64,000 nucleotides of DNA, taken from Tumebacillus algifaecis (GTDB lineage Bacteria > Bacillota > Bacilli > Tumebacillales > Tumebacillaceae). Positions within the stretch are counted from its first letter, which is position 1, and each line of letters starts with the position of its first letter. Both the position numbers and the translations under genes were made by a program. The notes beneath the pieces were generated by a model. That model was not told the origin of the DNA, searched no databases, and was given only the letters and a program-made list of their open reading frames with translations. Location: NCBI RefSeq assembly GCF_002243515.1, contig NZ_CP022657.1, positions 92,001 to 156,000 on the forward strand, written 5' to 3'. This document shows positions 36,880 through 45,453 of this stretch, piece after piece.

Positions 36880-36929
36880 AAGGAAGTATCCAAGATAAGT
36901 CCAATATCTTGGATGCTTCCTTACTTTTC
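36880..36929 (+). terminator. Terminator after the OLD gene
   Basis: Eighteen-base arms AAGGAAGTATCCAAGATA and TATCTTGGATGCTTCCTT with one G-U pair, then a T-rich run. Confidence 0.8.
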
Positions 36930-37002
36930 AATTGGTAACCAGAGATAAAGTCTTGAATGGCAGCAAGCTATGGTTTGTGTAGTTTTGCCGTAGAATGCAA
37001 AA

Positions 37003-37038
37003 GAAGACCTCCTTGCCTAGCAGGCTAAAGAGGTCTTC
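37003..37038 (-). terminator. Hairpin downstream of the 37110 gene
   Basis: Arms GAAGACCT and AGGTCTTC; the same general type as 17063 and 33373. Confidence 0.5.
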
Positions 37039-37109
37039 ATCAGGTTATTTTACGTAGATTGAAAGGTCTCATAACTGATAAGTTCTTCCTAGTATGAACC
37101 AATGCAAAG

Positions 37110-37871
37110 CTACGACCAAACAACTTCATGAAATTGTATACTGTACTCCAACAGATACAAATTCGGTACAATAGAAGCTGCGTAGCGAAGTTGTTCGGAG
37201 CACTGGGGAGTTATGATAAGTCCGTGTACTGCTTTTCCCTGTGCCAAATGTTGTTTTACCCAACCTATGTAACGAGCAATCTGACCGAGGACTTGATCTG
37301 TTGTTTTGTTATTCTTCAACTCGATCACAACAAAATCACCGAATTGATCAACACATAGGAGATCAATAATTCCGGTAGGGATCGAATACTCTATTCCCAA
37401 TTTCCCAGTAGAGTCCTGAAATAGAGAGAGGTAGTGACCTTTCAGAATTTCCATTTCTGATATCGTACTTGCGATTGCATCACGAAGATGTGATTCTAGT
37501 TGAAAGGTCAACAGAATGTCTGGTTTCTCGACAGTGACCTTAGTTGGACGATAACTATTATTCCCAACTTTCTCAATGCGCCAATGACCATGTATTTTCT
37601 GATCATAGAGAGAAAGCATCTGATCCCCATTGTCGTATAATAGGTCAAAACGCTTATTGCAAATCCGATCTTCGTTGTTGAACTTCGCATTTGTTCTATG
37701 TGGGTGATTAACGGTGAGACCATCGATAAATGCTGCGGAATTACCAGTCTGGATGGAACACAGTTGGGCAAATCTCTTAAAAAGTGTTCTACGGCTAATG
37801 GAGTTTTGTGAACTTAACACGATTTTCTGAATTTCGTCCAAATGTTTTTTAGTGGGCTGTTTCCTGGCCAT
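37110..37871 (-). CDS. NucS/DUF91-like PD-(D/E)xK nuclease
   Basis: A 253-residue protein. The C-terminal third is a restriction-fold nuclease: Asp170 in TGIIDLLCVDQFG, Glu184 and Lys186 in VVIELKNNK, and Gln197 in LGQIARYIGWV. The N-terminal part is unknown. It shares the core with the 18876 nuclease but has a different architecture. It faces the OLD gene, so the two form a convergent pair of DNA-acting genes in one module between repeat copies at 33123 and 37971. Confidence 0.82.
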   Translation of the reverse strand: MARKQPTKKHLDEIQKIVLSSQNSISRRTLFKRFAQLCSIQTGNSAAFIDGLTVNHPHRTNAKFNNEDRICNKRFDLLYDNGDQMLSLYDQKIHGHWRIEKVGNNSYRPTKVTVEKPDILLTFQLESHLRDAIASTISEMEILKGHYLSLFQDSTGKLGIEYSIPTGIIDLLCVDQFGDFVVIELKNNKTTDQVLGQIARYIGWVKQHLAQGKAVHGLIITPQCSEQLRYAASIVPNLYLLEYSIQFHEVVWS

Positions 37872-37956
37872 ACATACACCTCCAACTACATTATTGATAT
37901 GAGGGATATTACCTAAACATGATCATATGTTTATCATTGCACTAGTGTTTCTCGCT

Positions 37957-38120
37957 TAGAGCGATACGCTGAGCCCTTTTATAAGTACTTGGGGAATGAG
38001 ACGTTGTGAGGAGACCACGCCAACTATACCTTTTGGTTGGCTGAGGTCTTTTTGTGTTGGGGTTTTGCGCGGGATTTCTATATGGAGGTTGATCTTCTCG
38101 AGTTTGCTTTGAGGGGTCAG
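37957..38120 (+). repeat. rlmH 3'-end repeat, copy at 37971, with terminator
   Basis: TAGAGCGATACGCTGAGCCC then TTTTATAAGTAC. From 37995 the sequence matches 14545 onward for about 110 bases, including the hairpin 38012-38053 (GAGACCACGCC...GGCTGAGGTC plus T-run) and the VDLLEFALRGQ-like tail. Confidence 0.8.
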
Positions 38121-38324
38121 GGTGATGTCCTTGAGCAGCGTTTTATGGAACATTTTTTTCTTGTTTGTAATGGTCCTGCTGTTTGAAGGGGGCTTGTATA
38201 TGCCCGTTGTAGGTGCATTAGTCATGACCAATACGGGAGGGCAAGATGGACGAATACGGGGGCGGTGTGGTGTCAGGATATGGTAAGATGGAGACAATGG
38301 AAACTAGGGAGAGGGGGCAAGAGG

Positions 38325-38528
38325 ATGGTTGTTCAAGCAAATATGCCAGTCTCTGAGGTTGTATCGGCGTGGACGGAAACTAAGTCGGTGTTTATCCGTT
38401 ACGGGGTTCCGATTGATGCCGGCTCCACTTTGTCAGAGGTTGTCCCAGAGGATGTCTTGCCCGTTCTGCTGAGAGACTTGAATCAGGCAATAGGGAGTTC
38501 AGCGGTCACTTGCATTGAAGGTGGCTGA
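38325..38528 (+). CDS. DUF1858-like small protein
   Basis: A 67-residue protein (PVSEVVSAWTETKSVFIRYGVP, then LLRDLN) resembling DUF1858 domains. Most members carry a Cys pair after the conserved Gly; here that place reads PIDAGSTL with no Cys, so the redox function of the family is doubtful. ATG 38325 follows GAGGGGGC. Confidence 0.6.
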   Translation: MVVQANMPVSEVVSAWTETKSVFIRYGVPIDAGSTLSEVVPEDVLPVLLRDLNQAIGSSAVTCIEGG

Positions 38529-38564
38529 CGGATTCCCTCTAGAGAGTAGGTTGCTCTCAAAAAA

Positions 38565-38591
38565 GAGCCTGCCCGTGGTTTGGGCAGACTC
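38565..38591 (-). terminator. Hairpin with T-run on the - strand
   Basis: GAGCCTGCCC/GGGCAGACTC, followed on the - strand by TTTTTT. It may end transcription coming from 38684. Confidence 0.6.
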
Positions 38592-38644
38592 GCACTTCGC
38601 ACTTAGCGCGATACGGTTTGCGCGGGGAACGGGCGGGATGGAAA

Positions 38645-38675
38645 GAAAGACAAGCTATTTTTAAGCTTGTCTTTC
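38645..38675 (-). terminator. Terminator of the 38684 gene
   Basis: Twelve-base perfect arms GAAAGACAAGCT and AGCTTGTCTTTC, nine bases after the stop of the - strand gene. Confidence 0.7.
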
Positions 38676-38683
38676 CGGAATGG

Positions 38684-39136
38684 TTATCCAGTTGTTGTAT
38701 TGCGCTCGATGACTTTGCCACTGAAGTTGATCGGCCCGACAACCTGTGCGGTCGTATTAGCAGTAGCGTTCTCGACGGTCAAGGTGTAGCGATGAGTGCC
38801 GGCGCGCGGTTTCAGATCGATGGCTTGGAAGGCAATCGTGTAGAACTCTTCAGATCCTGCAGACTCCACACCTTGTTGCGTGCGGAAGATCTCCACATTG
38901 TCACGGAATACGCGAAACACCAGTTGTGCGATATTACGAACGCCTCTTACACCGACGGTTGCCAGAAGCTCCACCGTGTTACGGCGTCTGGTCGTCGTTC
39001 CGCGTTGCACATTCAGACGAATCGTGGCCAGACGCAGCCGACGCGGAGCACGTGGAATCGTAGTTGCAGTTCCAGTATTCGTACGGTTCCGTGGCTGGAC
39101 AGCTTGGTAATCTTGAATTTCAATTTTTCTTGGCAT
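38684..39136 (-). CDS. Hypothetical beta-rich protein
   Basis: A 150-residue protein with many Thr, Asn and Arg and alternating hydrophobic strands (TVELLATVGVRGVRNIAQLVFRVF). It resembles small spore-surface or exosporium-like beta proteins in composition, an impression only. No signal peptide. The start is ATG 39136 after GGAGGTG; the frame upstream is leader. Two hairpins follow. Confidence 0.6.
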   Translation of the reverse strand: MPRKIEIQDYQAVQPRNRTNTGTATTIPRAPRRLRLATIRLNVQRGTTTRRRNTVELLATVGVRGVRNIAQLVFRVFRDNVEIFRTQQGVESAGSEEFYTIAFQAIDLKPRAGTHRYTLTVENATANTTAQVVGPINFSGKVIERNTTTG

Positions 39137-39339
39137 GGTAAACTTCACCTCCTGCAATAGGATATGAGGAGGTTTGAGTTTCGGTGTGGACAAGTATCGA
39201 ACGTGATCTGTCTATTTTATGGCGAATCGTATCCTCACTCGTATCGTCAGTAAGGGAAGCGAATCTTTGTAGCAATTACAGGCGATGTGTTAGAAGAAGG
39301 CTATAAGCAGTGCATAGGATAAAAAAAAGACCATAGGTG

Positions 39340-39395
39340 CTACGAACAACTACGGTCGGTTGACACAACTGATACCCTGTAAGGGCGTCGGCTTA
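39340..39395 (+). repeat. Copy of the toxin-associated repeat
   Basis: GACCATAGGTG...CTACGGTC hairpin followed by GACACAACTGATACCC and GGGCGTCGGCTTA, matching 20040-20100. No toxin frame adjoins it, so it is a relic. Confidence 0.5.
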
Positions 39396-39465
39396 ATGCG
39401 AAATAGTTGAAGCAGAGTGCTGTGTGTTGTTGGTTTAGATTCTGACAGTTTGGGGAGTGGTACTA

Positions 39466-40068
39466 ATGGGAAATACAGACATCTTTGAAATGATGGCGAA
39501 TCGATATGACACTTCTGAAAGAATCCAAATTGCTAAGGTAGCAGCAGATGCCATTCGTGAATTTGTAGTTGATGCAAGAAGCAAGAACGCTATTGATTTT
39601 GGGTGCGGAACGGGTCTTGTTGGAATGAACTTATTAGGTGACTTCAACTCGATACTTTTTCTGGATACCTCGCAAAATATGATCAATCGGATCAAACAAA
39701 AAATCACCGAATTTGATATCCGGAATGCAGATACGTTATGCTTTGATTTCGAAAAGGAAGATCGATCGGACTTACATGCTGACTACATTTTCATGGCTCA
39801 GGTTCTACTCCATATTCCTGATACGGAATCAGTTTTATCAAAGCTATATGATGTCCTACCTGTAGGAGGGCATTTACTAATCGTAGACTTTAATAAAAAC
39901 GAAAACATAGCCTCAGATCTGGTTCATAACGGATTTGATCAAGAAAACCTTACCAAGCTTATGAGCAAAATAGGCTATCGAGAAATCCAATCCAAAACGA
40001 TCTATTCAGGGAGTAACATATTCATGAACCACGACGCATCATTGTTTGTACTAGATGCTCAGAAATAG
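39466..40068 (+). CDS. Class I SAM-dependent methyltransferase
   Basis: A 200-residue methyltransferase with motif I AIDFGCGTGLVG, an acidic LDTSQNM after the second strand, and DYIFMAQVLLHIPD. It has the Methyltransf_11/12 layout used on small molecules. ATG 39466 with GGGGAG ten bases before; an in-frame GTG 39457 is an alternative. Its 3' end runs into a TAGAGCGATA repeat half-site. Substrate unknown. Confidence 0.82.
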   Translation: MGNTDIFEMMANRYDTSERIQIAKVAADAIREFVVDARSKNAIDFGCGTGLVGMNLLGDFNSILFLDTSQNMINRIKQKITEFDIRNADTLCFDFEKEDRSDLHADYIFMAQVLLHIPDTESVLSKLYDVLPVGGHLLIVDFNKNENIASDLVHNGFDQENLTKLMSKIGYREIQSKTIYSGSNIFMNHDASLFVLDAQK

Positions 40069-40167
40069 AGCGATATGGTGAAAGAGAATATTGCCAACAT
40101 GAAAGACATGAATCGAACTGGGAGAGAAGCTAGTGTCTGTCTGGAGAAAATCAACATATAAAAACAT

Positions 40168-40215
40168 TTGCGCTGTCCAGATCTTTATGCTTTAATAAAA
40201 CTTACGAACGTTCGT
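40168..40215 (+). promoter_or_regulatory. Promoter and palindromic operator of the TetR-SMR operon
   Basis: -35 TTGCGC (40168-40173), -10 TTTAAT (40191-40196), spacer 17. A perfect 12-base palindrome ACGAACGTTCGT (40204-40215) follows at once, a typical TetR operator position for autorepression. Confidence 0.72.
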
Positions 40216-40238
40216 CAGTTACATCGGAGGGAAATTCG

Positions 40239-40820
40239 ATGACGTCAATAAAAATTAGAGATGTTGCGCTTCGTCATTTTGCTCGAAATGGTTACGAGGG
40301 AGCCTCACTTGCCAACATTGCTGATGAGGTAGGGATTAAAAAGCAGTCGATTTATAACCACTACAACGGCAAGGATGATTTGTTTTTCGCTGTTTTTAAA
40401 GACGTAGCGGTGAGAGAGATGCTTTTTGTTCAAGATTATCTGGAGCGAAATAGTACGCTGTCTCTGGAAAATAAGCTGTACGGCTTCTTGAAGGAATACA
40501 GAAAGCGACACGAGCAAGAAGATGATACAAAATTCTTTCTACGCATGTCATTTTTCCCACCTGGTCATCTAGAAAAGGAAATTACCGTTTATACCATTGA
40601 CCACGTTGATAGATTGGAACAGTTGCTCGTACCGGTCTTTGAAATGGCGGCAAGTAAAGGTGAGTTGCATCCCGCTGTTTCCAATATGCGGGCCTCCGCA
40701 TCTTTTACCGCGATGCTAGATAGCATCTTTGTCGAGATGCTCTATGGCGATGCGGAGCGATCTATGAAGAGACTCGACGCGTCATGGTTCGTTTACTGGC
40801 GAGGCGTAAAGAACAACTAG
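40239..40820 (+). CDS. TetR family repressor of the SMR pump
   Basis: A 193-residue TetR-type regulator with the N-terminal HTH (GASLANIADEVGIKKQSIYNHY) and a ligand-binding C-terminal domain. It probably binds the palindrome upstream of its own gene and releases it when a pump substrate binds. GGAGGG precedes ATG 40239. The SMR genes follow after 13 bases, so all three form one operon. Confidence 0.92.
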   Translation: MTSIKIRDVALRHFARNGYEGASLANIADEVGIKKQSIYNHYNGKDDLFFAVFKDVAVREMLFVQDYLERNSTLSLENKLYGFLKEYRKRHEQEDDTKFFLRMSFFPPGHLEKEITVYTIDHVDRLEQLLVPVFEMAASKGELHPAVSNMRASASFTAMLDSIFVEMLYGDAERSMKRLDASWFVYWRGVKNN

Positions 40821-40833
40821 AGGAGGAGCGACC

Positions 40834-41175
40834 GTGAATCGCAGTTGGCTTTACATTTTTATTGGTGTGGTTTTCGAAGTATGTTGGGTCATCGGATTTA
40901 AACACGCAGACAGCTTGATTACGTGGTTGGGGACAGTTATCGCGCTTGCAATTTCATTTGTCCTCGTACTCCTTGCTTCTTCCAAGTTACCTGTAGGCAC
41001 GGTTTACGCCGTATTTACAGGAATGGGGACTGGTGGTACCGTGCTTGCCGAAATCCTTTTGTTTGATGAACCTGTTAAGATCACAAAGCTCCTGCTAATT
41101 GTATTGCTGTTGGCGGGCGTGCTGGGATTGAAGTTGGTCGGTAACTCGTCTGACTCCAAGGAGGCAGCACACTAA
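40834..41175 (+). CDS. SMR family efflux subunit 1 (YkkC/EbrA-like)
   Basis: A 113-residue four-helix small multidrug resistance protein with the conserved Glu in helix 1 (FIGVVFEVCWVIGFKHAD) and the GTVYAVFTGMGTGGTV signature. Proton-driven export of cationic compounds or guanidinium is the family role. It is the first of a pair that likely forms an asymmetric dimer. Start GTG 40834 after GGAGGAGC. It shares TAATG with the next gene. Confidence 0.92.
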   Translation: MNRSWLYIFIGVVFEVCWVIGFKHADSLITWLGTVIALAISFVLVLLASSKLPVGTVYAVFTGMGTGGTVLAEILLFDEPVKITKLLLIVLLLAGVLGLKLVGNSSDSKEAAH

Positions 41176-41489
41176 TGGCATGGATATCGTTACTATTAGC
41201 TGGCATGTTTGAAGTTGTTGGTGTGCTTGGGATGAACCGAATCAAGCGTGATAATAATGCAATGGCTTATCTTCTTTTCATCACTGGTCTCATTTTGAGT
41301 TTTGGATTCTTGAGTTATGCATTGAGAAGCCTGCCTATGGGTACGGCATACGGGATATGGACAGGGATCGGTACTGTCGGCGCTACACTAGTTGGTATGT
41401 TCTTCTTTGCGGAATCGAAGGATTGGCGTCGTATCCTGTTTATTGCCATGGTACTAGGTGCATCCGTCGGACTAAAGCTCCTTTCTTGA
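41175..41489 (+). CDS. SMR family efflux subunit 2 (YkkD/EbrB-like)
   Basis: A 104-residue partner with Glu in helix 1 (LLLAGMFEVVGVLGMNRIK) and the GTAYGIWTGIGTVGATLVG signature. The ATG overlaps the stop of the first subunit (TAATG), giving coupled synthesis as expected for a paired SMR such as YkkCD. Here control seems to be by TetR; I saw no guanidine riboswitch. Confidence 0.92.
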   Translation: MAWISLLLAGMFEVVGVLGMNRIKRDNNAMAYLLFITGLILSFGFLSYALRSLPMGTAYGIWTGIGTVGATLVGMFFFAESKDWRRILFIAMVLGASVGLKLLS

Positions 41490-41516
41490 TCTATGAGCAA
41501 ACTAGGTTATCGAGAT

Positions 41517-41603
41517 AGAGCGATACGATGAGCTATATCATAAATAAACGTGTAACAAGAGAAGACCTCACAACAATTCGATCGTCTGTGAGGTCTGTTT
41601 TTT
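41517..41603 (+). repeat. rlmH 3'-end repeat, copy at 41530, with terminator
   Basis: AGAGCGATACGATGAGCTATATCATAAATAAA pattern, core 41530-41547. A terminator hairpin AGACCTCACA/TGTGAGGTCT plus T-run (41563-41603) follows 15 bases later. Confidence 0.75.
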
Positions 41604-41616
41604 GTCGCAGAATGGA

Positions 41617-42054
41617 TTACTTTCGGTTAAAAATTCCTTTTCCAGTTTCCCCGTTGATCGGCAGTGAGGAATGTTGGTGTGAGATGGTCCACGTTTCATT
41701 TTCTTTTCGTAAACCGAAAGTGAAGCGGTTGGTGACCTGACGCAGTTTCTCGCCCGATTGATTGTAAGCGGCGAATGTCACATTGCAACGAATGAATGCG
41801 AGACTCAAATTTTCCTCTGCTGCTACATCGTGGAATTCTACTTTGAGCAGAACACCCTCCTCATGGAGACCATGAAACCATTCCTTCGTACTTTCCGTCC
41901 ATTGGGAACGGTCAACACACTCCCAGTCATCCCAACAATCATAAATGTGGAAGTCAGAAGCGTATAAGGAGACATACTTCTCAACATCTTTCTCAAAAAC
42001 CGCAGATTTGTAATTTTCCAAAACACCTTGAATTTCTTGGTTGGCTACGCTCAT
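41617..42054 (-). CDS. SnoaL/NTF2-like small protein
   Basis: A 145-residue alpha+beta protein with the NTF2-like pattern: helix VLENYKSAVFEKDVEKYVSLY, then FHIYDCWDDWECVDRSQW, then strands ending in NRFTFGLRKENETWTISHQHSS. Members bind or isomerise small ligands; the substrate is unknown. It stands alone between two repeat copies. The ATG at 42054 has GGGATGCGT upstream, a weak site. Confidence 0.8.
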   Translation of the reverse strand: MSVANQEIQGVLENYKSAVFEKDVEKYVSLYASDFHIYDCWDDWECVDRSQWTESTKEWFHGLHEEGVLLKVEFHDVAAEENLSLAFIRCNVTFAAYNQSGEKLRQVTNRFTFGLRKENETWTISHQHSSLPINGETGKGIFNRK

Positions 42055-42173
42055 GGACGCATCCCCTATTCAGAATATTTTACTCATTATAATGGCGTTG
42101 ATATATTAACACCCAAAAATAGGGGCGTCAATAAATATCATTGGCAGCGTGACTACTTGCGTTTCTCACTAAC

Positions 42174-42268
42174 GATACGGTGAACCGTATCACAAATAAC
42201 GCATGTTTTTGGTGCGGTCTAGCAAAATAGAAGCCCGTAGGTCGAGACGATTCGATCTACGGGCTCAA
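42174..42268 (+). repeat. rlmH 3'-end repeat, copy at 42182, with terminator
   Basis: ACGATACGGTGAACCGTATC then ACAAATAA (core 42182-42199). The next 60 bases, including GCATGTTTTTGGTGCGG and the hairpin GCCCGTAGGTCGA/TCGATCTACGGGC (42233-42264), are repeated at 46106-46172. Confidence 0.8.
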
Positions 42269-42373
42269 CTGAATATTCCCAGTAACTGTGTTCCCACCCA
42301 CCAACTTGGATGCATGAGGAAGTACTCCTCTTTCGATTTTTAAAATTCAATTGCATGTGTGATAGAATCGAAT

Positions 42374-42930
42374 CTAACTGTCCTTGTGCAGGGAAAATAG
42401 TGAAATGGCACGACGGAGTAAATTCGTCTTTGCCAGCTCTATTAAGTCATTCCCATGATGGTTCAATACAGCTTTTAGCATCCAGAGTGTGAATCCATGT
42501 GCCTGTTCAAATGATATTTTGGGTGGCAAGGATAATTCCTGACGATTTACCACGATATCCACGATTGCAGGCTCATCGCTTGCAAACGCCTGCTTTATGA
42601 CTTCTTCGAGATCTTCGGGATTTTCTACGCGGAAACCTTCGATTCCAATGGCTTTCGCTATGTTTGCGAAGTTTTGCGCAACAAGATCCGTACCGGATTC
42701 CAAATATCCGGCTGCTTTTATTTCTAATTCAACGAAGCTAAGTGCACTATTGTTGAAAACGACAATCTTAACCGGTAATTTATGCTGTACAAGAGTGATG
42801 AGATCACCCAGTAGCATCACAGTCCACCATCACCTGCTAGGGCAATGACCTGTCGATTCGGTTTTGCTACTTTTGCACCCCATATACAACATTCGCTCCA
42901 AGAGATAGCGAGTCATTTTTTATGCTCTGA
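42374..42930 (-). pseudogene. C-terminal fragment of a TPP enzyme (pyruvate oxidase type)
   Basis: On the - strand one frame reads AKPNRQVIALAGDGGL, the TPP-binding GDG motif, then shifts frame to MLLGDLITLVQHKLPVKIVV and continues through NNSALSFVELE and AIVDIVV to a stop at 42374. This is the C-terminal third of pyruvate oxidase/quinone-dependent pyruvate dehydrogenase. The N-terminal two thirds are absent and a frameshift breaks the TPP motif, so it is dead. Confidence 0.8.
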
Positions 42931-43076
42931 ACTGTCGATTTTTATTGACCACATGTGTCGATTCTATACTGGCCGATGACACCATGTGGACGCGACTGAT
43001 AGAAGTGGATGGAAAGTCAGCGAATTTATATGCTAAGTTTCTCCGTTGCACTGGAATAAATAGTGTGCTAGTATCT

Positions 43077-43099
43077 AGATGTCTAATAATTAGACATCT
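43077..43099 (+). promoter_or_regulatory. Perfect 23-base inverted repeat, likely operator
   Basis: Eleven-base arms AGATGTCTAAT and ATTAGACATCT around one base. It lies just upstream of the SDR remnant and SDR gene, and a MarR gene ends the same group, so MarR binding is a reasonable guess. Confidence 0.6.
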
Positions 43100-43117
43100 A
43101 AGTATTTGGCGAGCCTA

Positions 43118-43444
43118 TTACCATTGGTGTCATACGGTGCTTCGAAGGCGGCTGTTGTAAATCATACCAAATATATTACTACCCAATATGGGAAGAATAA
43201 CATTCGTTGAAACGCAGTCGCGCCTGGTTTGATTTTGACGCCGGCAGCCAAGAATAAGATGCCTTCGGAGGTATTGGATATCTTCGCGAAAAATATTGCG
43301 CTGCCTTACCACGGAGAATCGGATGATATCGGCTATACCGTTCTGTTCTTGGCTTTAGATGAATCCAAGTCTATTACTGGGCAGACGATACAGGTAGAGG
43401 GCGGACATTATATGGCCAACCCAACCGTCCCTGATTTCGAATGA
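43118..43444 (+). pseudogene. C-terminal remnant of an SDR oxidoreductase
   Basis: In one frame: LVSYGASKAAVVNHTKY (the catalytic YxxSK region), YGKNNIR, an in-frame TGA at about 43208, then NAVAPGLILTPAA and a normal SDR end (ESKSITGQTIQVEGGHY). The N-terminal half with the NAD site is missing. It is directly followed by an intact SDR of a different sequence. Confidence 0.75.
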
Positions 43445-43525
43445 TTCATGAAAATGGCACAGCGTGAATAGCAGCCACAACAAGTTGGACGGCGTTTCAA
43501 CCAAATTAAGTAAGGAGGATGTAGT

Positions 43526-44260
43526 ATGGGGAGATTAGACAATAAAGTAGCCATCATTACCGGCGGGGCTTCAGGTATCGGCGAAAGCATGGGTGATCTG
43601 TTTGCACAAGAAGGGGCTATCGTTATTGCCGCGGACATTAATGAGGCAGCGCTTGAGAAAGTAAGTCAGAAACAGAATGTTTACGGAATGAAATTGAATG
43701 TTGCTTCTGATGAGGATTGGCAGGCGCTGGCACAGGAAGTAAATGATCGCTTTGGTAAAATTGATATTCTTGTCAACAACGCAGGCATCTCTTCTGAAAA
43801 ACCATATGAGCAAATCAATGTTGAGGATTGGCAGAAAATGCTCTCCATTAATGGCTTTGGTCCCTTCGCCGGGATGAAGCATGTCGCTCCTTATATGGCA
43901 GCCCAAAAGAAAGGCTCCATCATCAATATCTCTTCCTACACGGCTCTGATCGGTCAAGGTTTTAATCACTACTCTGCATCTAAAGGCGCGGTACGCGCAT
44001 TATCGAAAGCGGCTGCTACAACCTTTGGCCGTCAAGGCATTCGGGTAAACGCTCTTTTCCCTGGGATCATTGAAACGCCAATGACTCAAGCATTAAGTAC
44101 CTCAAAGGACTTGCTGGATCGATTAATCCAGGCAACGCCTCTGCAACGTTTGGGCCAAGCCATCGATATTGCCCAAGCGGCGTTGTTCCTGGCTTCTGAT
44201 GATTCGTCGTACATTACAGGTTCAGAATTGGTCATTGATGGTGGATACTCAGCCCAATAA
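43526..44260 (+). CDS. SDR family NAD(P)-dependent oxidoreductase
   Basis: A 244-residue short-chain dehydrogenase with the cofactor loop TGGASGIGE, NNAG, catalytic Ser in INISSYTAL and YSASK. It resembles 3-oxoacyl-reductase or glucose-1-dehydrogenase-type enzymes; the substrate is not clear. ATG 43526 follows AAGGAGGATG. It is followed by a MarR gene, probably its regulator. Confidence 0.93.
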   Translation: MGRLDNKVAIITGGASGIGESMGDLFAQEGAIVIAADINEAALEKVSQKQNVYGMKLNVASDEDWQALAQEVNDRFGKIDILVNNAGISSEKPYEQINVEDWQKMLSINGFGPFAGMKHVAPYMAAQKKGSIINISSYTALIGQGFNHYSASKGAVRALSKAAATTFGRQGIRVNALFPGIIETPMTQALSTSKDLLDRLIQATPLQRLGQAIDIAQAALFLASDDSSYITGSELVIDGGYSAQ

Positions 44261-44326
44261 CGTGTAAGATTATGACAGTCCTTAGTTTATTTAAGGACTG
44301 TCCTTTATTTTACCTAGGAGGATGTT

Positions 44327-44770
44327 ATGGAGGAGCAGACCCTATTCGAACTCGTACACAATATGGATAATTTCACCAAACAAATGATTATGCAGTGGAA
44401 CAGAACATTCAGTGAGGACCTCGGGATCTCTCACGTTCTTGTGCTCGCCCATCTAAAGCAAAACGGAAAGAGCCGGCCTTCGGACCTTGCAAAAATATTA
44501 GGACTTACCCCTCCTACGCTCAGTTATTTATCAGAAAAACTTGTCGAGAAGAAATTAGCCGTCAGAATGGTGAATGAGTCTGATCGTCGAATTAATTATT
44601 TGGGCATTACCGATAAAGGTGACGAAGTCCTCCAAAGAGCATCACTTGAGGGGCAAAAGCTGCGTACAAATTTATTCGAAAAGTTAACCGAAGAGGAGAG
44701 GGTACAGCTAGCAAACCTTTATAAAAAGCTGAGTATTATTCAACACAATGAAAATTCTCACCTAGAATGA
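44327..44770 (+). CDS. MarR family transcriptional regulator
   Basis: A 147-residue winged-helix dimer (SRPSDLAKILGLTPPTLSYLSEKLVEK recognition region; ESDRRINYLGITDKG wing). GGAGG stands before ATG 44327. It is 66 bases after the SDR gene in the same direction. Its 3' end merges with the repeat core at 44777. Confidence 0.9.
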   Translation: MEEQTLFELVHNMDNFTKQMIMQWNRTFSEDLGISHVLVLAHLKQNGKSRPSDLAKILGLTPPTLSYLSEKLVEKKLAVRMVNESDRRINYLGITDKGDEVLQRASLEGQKLRTNLFEKLTEEERVQLANLYKKLSIIQHNENSHLE

Positions 44771-44794
44771 TGCGGTGAACCGTGTCATCGAAAA
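44768..44794 (+). repeat. rlmH 3'-end-like repeat, copy at 44777
   Basis: GATGCGGTGAACCGTGTCAT then CGAAAAA; diverged but collinear with copy 42182. A strong terminator follows at 44858. Confidence 0.6.
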
Positions 44795-44857
44795 ACAGCA
44801 TCACAGAGCGATCCGCTACTGGACCCACTGGTAGCTGTTCCTGAGCAGTTTCGAAGC

Positions 44858-44890
44858 ACAAAAGGGCCTGAAGTTTTCAGGCCCTTTTGT
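44858..44890. terminator. Bidirectional terminator
   Basis: Fourteen-base perfect arms ACAAAAGGGCCTGA and TCAGGCCCTTTTGT around five bases, with T-runs on both strands. It separates two MarR genes that converge. Confidence 0.85.
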
Positions 44891-44904
44891 CATGACTCGA
44901 TGTT

Positions 44905-45333
44905 CTAATAAAAAACTTTCTTTTGCAGCAGATCCAGTGCACGTTCGACTTCTTTCAATTCTTCGTTGGAAACCTGTGCAATTCGTTTTAAGAATTGTGA
45001 TTCGATACGTTGAAACGCTTCTTCCATCATCGCTTGGCCTCGCATCGTAAGCCGAATATATTGTTTACGTCGATCCTCGAGATCGGGAACTTTTTCGCAG
45101 AGTTGCTTTTCGATTAATTTTCGCAGTTCACGGCTTGTGTTCGGGAGAGACGTATGCAAGCATTCACTGATTGCACTGATCGTAACCGCTTCACAGATGG
45201 CCAGATGTTCAAGGATCTTATATTGAAGGGGAGTGACTTCCTCGGCTTGTACGTCTTTTGTCATGTCATTTGTGACTTGATGTACCGATGACGTGAAGGT
45301 CACGAACTTTTTGAAGAGCGCCTGTTTATCCAT
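44905..45333 (-). CDS. MarR family regulator divergent from an oxidoreductase
   Basis: A 142-residue MarR protein (CEAVTISAISECLHTSLPNTSRELRKLIEK; wing DLEDRRKQYIRLT). The start is ATG 45333 with GAGGTGG upstream; the upstream in-frame part has no site of its own. It diverges from the NAD(P)H oxidoreductase at 45454, with two near-identical 18-base blocks between them that look like its operators. Confidence 0.9.
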   Translation of the reverse strand: MDKQALFKKFVTFTSSVHQVTNDMTKDVQAEEVTPLQYKILEHLAICEAVTISAISECLHTSLPNTSRELRKLIEKQLCEKVPDLEDRRKQYIRLTMRGQAMMEEAFQRIESQFLKRIAQVSNEELKEVERALDLLQKKVFY

Positions 45334-45380
45334 AGAACCACCTCTTCTCACAAGGTATCAAATTAGTTATCCGAAAACAA

Positions 45381-45440
45381 TTATCATTTGACAACTAAAA
45401 ACCGAATATGATACCGTTGTTGTTATCAAAAGACAACTAA
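45381..45440 (+). promoter_or_regulatory. Repeated putative MarR operator
   Basis: TTATCATTTGACAACTAA (45381-45398) and TTATCAAAAGACAACTAA (45423-45440) lie in the divergent region between the MarR and oxidoreductase genes. The second overlaps the approach to the oxidoreductase ribosome site. Confidence 0.6.
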
Positions 45441-45453
45441 TGAGGTGTTGCAT

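Noticed and set aside
40069-40833. Guanidine (ykkC) riboswitch before the SMR pair
   Set aside because: No conserved riboswitch core was seen, and a TetR gene with its operator occupies the position.
43229-43444. Independent 71-residue gene
   Set aside because: The homology extends upstream through an in-frame stop, so it is the end of a broken SDR gene.
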